The notes under the pieces were generated by a model. That model saw only the letters and a program-made list of their open reading frames with translations. It did not search any database and was not told the origin of the DNA. Shown here piece by piece: positions 61,026 to 64,000 of a stretch of DNA of 64,000 nt (position 1 is the first letter of the stretch; each line of letters begins with the position of its first letter). The stretch is from Pimelobacter simplex (GTDB taxonomy: Bacteria > Actinomycetota > Actinomycetes > Propionibacteriales > Nocardioidaceae), in NCBI RefSeq assembly GCF_900114845.1, contig NZ_FOUK01000006.1, forward strand, positions 1 through 64,000, given 5' to 3'. The position numbers and the translations under genes were made by a program.

Positions 61026-61955
61026 CTAAGGTCCCAGGTCGGGAAGCGCGGTCGCGAGCCAGCGCAGGCCGACCGGGTCGAGCTCGACGACGCGGGGGTC
61101 GGCCTCGGGGTCGACGTCGGTGCGCGCGGTGGCGCGCGCGATCCGGATCTCGAGCCGGTCGTCGGACAGGCTCTCGGCCACGCCGGTCCCCCACTCGACG
61201 ACGGTCACCGCCGCGTCGAGGTCGGTGTCGAGGTCGAGGTCGTCGAGCTCGGCCTGCCCGCCGAGGCGGTAGGCGTCGACGTGGACGAGCGCCGGGCCGT
61301 CGGCCAGCGAGGGGTGCACCCGGGCGATGACGAACGTCGGCGACGTGATGCCGCCGCGCACGCCCAGTCCTGCGCCGAGACCCTGCGTGAAGGTGGTCTT
61401 GCCGGCACCGAGCTCGCCACTCAGGACGAGCACGTCGCCCGCGCGCAGGTGACCGGCCACCCGGTGGCCCAGGTCGCGCATCGCCTCGGCGCTCGGGACG
61501 TCGACCGTGACCGGCACCGGCCGCGCCATCTCGACGTACGGCGCATGCCGGGCCGTCTGCACGAAGCCCATGTCGCGCCAGAAGCCCACGGTGCGCGGGA
61601 GCTCCTCGCGGGCCAGGATGACCACCCTGGTCGCGCCCATCGTCCCGGCGGCGCGGAGCCCGGCCCGGACCAGGGCCCGGGCGAACCCACGCCCCTGGGC
61701 GGCCGGGTCGATGCCGAACCGGCGCAGGTAGACCGCGTCGCCGACCGGGTCGAGCACGACCGCACCGACCGGCTTGCCGTCGGCGCGGATCAGCAGCCCG
61801 CCGCCGGGCGCGAGCATCGCGGCGATCGACGCCTCGTCCTCGGCGAGCGCCTCGGTGGGCGGGTCGAGCACCGGGCGCGCGGCGAACGCGGCCCGGACGA
61901 CGGCCAGGACGTCGGCGGCGGCCTCGGGGCCGACGCGCGTGGTCTCGACGGTCAC
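61026..61955 (-). CDS. tsaE: GNAT acetyltransferase - TsaE fusion
   Basis: A 309-residue bifunctional protein. Residues about 1-146 are a GNAT domain (DPAAQGRGFARALVRAGLRA is motif A). Residues about 149-309 are TsaE, the ATPase needed for t6A37 formation: GELGAGKTTFTQGLG is the P-loop (K186) and FVIARVHPSLADG and LDLDTDLDAAVTVVEWG follow. The GTG start overlaps the hydrolase gene as GTGA. The acetyl acceptor is unknown. Confidence 0.9.
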   Translation of the reverse strand: MTVETTRVGPEAAADVLAVVRAAFAARPVLDPPTEALAEDEASIAAMLAPGGGLLIRADGKPVGAVVLDPVGDAVYLRRFGIDPAAQGRGFARALVRAGLRAAGTMGATRVVILAREELPRTVGFWRDMGFVQTARHAPYVEMARPVPVTVDVPSAEAMRDLGHRVAGHLRAGDVLVLSGELGAGKTTFTQGLGAGLGVRGGITSPTFVIARVHPSLADGPALVHVDAYRLGGQAELDDLDLDTDLDAAVTVVEWGTGVAESLSDDRLEIRIARATARTDVDPEADPRVVELDPVGLRWLATALPDLGP

Positions 61956-63049
61956 CGGGCCGCTGCCCTCGCGGTGGCGGCGGTGATGAGCTGGTCGAGC
62001 TCGGCGTTGACCAGCTCGTGGCGCTCCATGATGACCATGTGCCCGGCGCCCTCGCACTCGAGGAGGCGGGAGCCGGGGATGCGCGAGTGCAGCTTGCGGG
62101 AGTGGCCGATCGAGGTCAGCTTGTCGGCGGTGCCGCAGATGACCGACGTCGGCACCTGGCCGAGCAGCTCGACGAAGTCGAACTTGTCGAGGCCGGCGAA
62201 GTTCGGGAAGAAGTCGGCGACGACCTCGAAGGGCGTCGCGGCGAGCATCCTGTCGACGAACTCGACGTAGCCGCGCGGCACCTCCTCGCCGAAGGCGAAG
62301 CGGTCGGTGGCGACCGTCGCGACGGCGCCGCCCGCCCGTCGTACGCCGTCGATGGCGTGGTGGCCGAGGTGCAGCGTGCGGACCGCGCCCCGGGTGAAGG
62401 GGCCGGCGAGCCGGGCCGGCACCATCGGCAGCAGCACCCGGCTCGGGTCGAGCCCGCCGGCCGTCGTCGAGATGAGCCCGACGCCGATGATCCGGTCGCC
62501 GATCAGCTCGGGCAGCTGCTCGGCGAGCGCGACGATCGACATGCCGCCCATCGAGTGGCCGACGAGCACGACCGGTCCGTCGGGGACGACCTCGTCGAGC
62601 ACGCGCTGCAGGTCGCGGCCGAGCTGGTCGATGGTCGCGTGGGCCCGGTCGGAGCGCCCGGAGCGGCCGTGGGAGCGCTGGTCGTAGTAGACCGCGCGGA
62701 CCAGGCCGCGGTAGGCCGCCCGCTGGAAGTGCCAGCAGTCGAGGTTGAGGCAGTAGCCGTGGACGAAGACGACAGTGACCGGCGACGGGCTCGTCCCGCG
62801 GCGCAGCAGCCGCTCGACGGCACCGCCCGGCGGGGGCGGGTCGACCTCGTCGACCTCGACGTGGAGCGGCACGCCGTCGTCGGCGACGACGGTGATGGGG
62901 GGCGAGTGCAGGGAGCCGAAGGGAATGTCGTCGCCGGCCCGGCGGCTGATCGCCCGCTGCTGGCGGGCGATGCCGAGCGCGGCGCCACCGGCCGCGGCGA
63001 CGCCGAGGGCGCCCGCGACCGAGCCGAGGATCCGGCTGCGGCGGCTCAT
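61952..63049 (-). CDS. Alpha/beta-fold hydrolase, membrane-anchored
   Basis: A 365-residue serine hydrolase. The N-terminus has a membrane segment (ILGSVAGALGVAAAGGAALG) after basic residues. The nucleophile motif is GHSMGG, and VFVHGYCLNLDCW is the oxyanion region. A GAGHMVIMERHE block gives the catalytic His. An esterase or lipase role is likely. ATGA overlap with alr and GTGA overlap with the tsaE fusion show one transcript. Confidence 0.87.
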   Translation of the reverse strand: MSRRSRILGSVAGALGVAAAGGAALGIARQQRAISRRAGDDIPFGSLHSPPITVVADDGVPLHVEVDEVDPPPPGGAVERLLRRGTSPSPVTVVFVHGYCLNLDCWHFQRAAYRGLVRAVYYDQRSHGRSGRSDRAHATIDQLGRDLQRVLDEVVPDGPVVLVGHSMGGMSIVALAEQLPELIGDRIIGVGLISTTAGGLDPSRVLLPMVPARLAGPFTRGAVRTLHLGHHAIDGVRRAGGAVATVATDRFAFGEEVPRGYVEFVDRMLAATPFEVVADFFPNFAGLDKFDFVELLGQVPTSVICGTADKLTSIGHSRKLHSRIPGSRLLECEGAGHMVIMERHELVNAELDQLITAATARAAAR

Positions 63050-64000
63050 GAGGCGTCCCCGGTGGCCTGGCCGACGTACCTGCGGGTCATCCGGCCCCCG
63101 ATCCTGGTGACGATCTCGTAGTTGATGGTGCCGCACGCCTCGGCCCAGTCCTGGGCGGTGGGCCCGCCCGCGGAGGGCGGCCCGAACAGGATCACCTCGC
63201 TGCCGACCGGCGGGCGGTCGCCACCGAGGTCGACGACGACCTGGTCCATGCACACGGTGCCCCGGATCGGACGGCGCTTGCCCTCGATGCCGACGGCCGC
63301 GGCAGCGTCGGGCGCGTCGGGCCGCGAGGCGTGGCGCGGGAGCCCCTCGCCGTAGCCGACCGGGACGAGGCCGACGGTCGTCGGGTGCTCGGCGACCCAG
63401 TGCTGGCCGTAGGAGACGGCGTCGCCGGGGGCGAGGTCCTTGACCATGAGCAGCGGGGCGCGGACGGTCATCGCCGGGACGAGGCCGATGTCGGTGGCCT
63501 CGCCGGGCGCCGGGTCGAGCCCGTAGAGCGCGATGCCGCAGCGCACGGCGTCGAAGCGGGACGACGGCCGCAGGATCGCCGCGGCCGAGTTGGCCAGGTG
63601 GCGCAGCTCGGGGCGCAGCCCGTGCTCGCCGGCGAGCGCGAGCGCGTCGTGGAAGGCCTGCTCCTGGCTGTCGTTGGCCGGGTGGTCCGGCTCGTCGGCG
63701 CAGGCGAAGTGCGACCAGAGGCCGGTGATCGTCCAGGAGCCGGCCTGCTCGCCCTCGCGGGCCCGGGCGAAGAGCTCGGCCCAGGCGGCGCGGGGGGCGC
63801 CGCTGCGCGACAGCCCGGTGTCGACCTTCAGCTGCACCCGCGCGGGCCGGCCCGCCGTCGCGGCCGCCGCGGCGAGCGCGTCGAGGTGGGCGGCGCTGGA
63901 CGCGGTCACGTCGAGGTCGGCGGCGACCGCGGCCGCCAGGTCGGTCGCGGGCCCGATGATCCAGCAGAGCACGCGGCCCTCGACGCCGGCCGCGCGCAGC
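63046..64000 (-). CDS. alr: Alanine racemase (5' end beyond window)
   Basis: PLP enzyme that makes D-alanine for peptidoglycan. The visible C-terminal 317 residues include VQLKVDTGLSRSG, IGLVPAMTVRAPLLMVKDLA, VSYGQHWVAEHPTTVGLVPV (conserved Tyr, PLP-proximal strand), RGTVCMDQVVVDLGG (conserved CMD Met-Asp block) and INYEIVTRIGGRMTRRYVG. The PLP-lysine N-terminus is outside the window. Last in the transcript order alr - hydrolase - tsaE. Confidence 0.95.
   Translation of the reverse strand, partial: LRAAGVEGRVLCWIIGPATDLAAAVAADLDVTASSAAHLDALAAAAATAGRPARVQLKVDTGLSRSGAPRAAWAELFARAREGEQAGSWTITGLWSHFACADEPDHPANDSQEQAFHDALALAGEHGLRPELRHLANSAAAILRPSSRFDAVRCGIALYGLDPAPGEATDIGLVPAMTVRAPLLMVKDLAPGDAVSYGQHWVAEHPTTVGLVPVGYGEGLPRHASRPDAPDAAAAVGIEGKRRPIRGTVCMDQVVVDLGGDRPPVGSEVILFGPPSAGGPTAQDWAEACGTINYEIVTRIGGRMTRRYVGQATGDAS

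Overview
This 64 kb window is a chromosomal segment of a high-GC actinobacterium. GC-rich codon third positions, frequent GTG starts, ATGA/GTGA/TGATG operon junctions, coenzyme F420 genes, a GuaB2/GuaB3 pair, DUF5709 and DUF2510 proteins and steroid/lipid-type oxidoreductases together suggest the Nocardioidaceae (Nocardioides-like); the genus is an inference. No tRNA, rRNA, integrase, transposase or CRISPR array was seen. The order cholesterol-oxidase-like GMC, guaB3, guaB2, groES/groEL with a His-rich tail, tsaD, rimI, tsaB, tsaE, alr resembles the mycobacterial Rv3409c-Rv3423c neighbourhood as I remember it, so the right half is probably old actinobacterial core sequence with insertions.

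Layout. 0-9.4 kb: an F420 district (F420:NADPH reductase npdG, an F420-dependent luciferase-like oxidoreductase coupled to an acyl-CoA dehydrogenase, and fbiC) with an MMPL transporter and a proline-rich membrane protein. 9.4-13.8 kb: a XylF/H-like sugar ABC transporter divergent from a ROK regulator. 13.8-16.4 kb: DUF4126, DUF5709, a secreted EEP-family protein and a 47-residue GPGG membrane protein. 16.4-20.0 kb: an operon DUF1295 - FAD oxidoreductase - acyl-CoA synthetase headed by a KstR-type operator. 20.0-22.2 kb: a frameshifted AhpD-like gene and an Rrf2 regulator with matching operators, then a degraded stretch. 22.3-27.3 kb: guaA and a large secreted InlB-repeat metalloprotease-like protein. 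27.6-35.6 kb: a lipid/steroid-type oxidation cluster (GMC oxidoreductase, succinate-semialdehyde dehydrogenase, second aldehyde dehydrogenase, lipocalin-like protein, phosphotransferase) next to a TetR regulator and a second KstR-type operator; a nested palindromic element lies inside it. 35.6-40.7 kb: nitrilase-family protein, guaB3, a lipoprotein, a GNAT protein, guaB. 40.8-44.3 kb: a two-domain HtaA heme-binding surface protein with a DtxR/IdeR iron box. 44.3-48.3 kb: zwf and cydAB with a Rex site matching the consensus. 48.4-51.6 kb: ACT-GNAT protein and groES-groEL with a CIRCE element. 51.7-57.5 kb: second MMPL transporter, methyltransferase, a Tat-exported protein of atypical composition, an MpaB-type oxygenase. 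57.5-64 kb: t6A tRNA-modification genes (tsaD, rimI, tsaB, GNAT-tsaE fusion), interrupted by a secreted GH16 hydrolase, then an alpha/beta hydrolase and alr.

Several regulatory sites can be read directly: two KstR-type boxes, paired Rrf2-type operators, an iron box, a Rex box, a CIRCE box and an uncharacterised 19-bp palindrome in the F420 divergent promoter. They predict control by sterol or lipid, thiol/redox, iron, NADH/NAD+ and heat. The most unusual items are the paired Rrf2-type operators around a frameshifted AhpD-like gene, an LPXTG-type sorting motif at the N-terminus of the metalloprotease, a 34-bp perfect palindrome that forms half of a compact repeat, and the two KstR-type boxes 15 kb apart.
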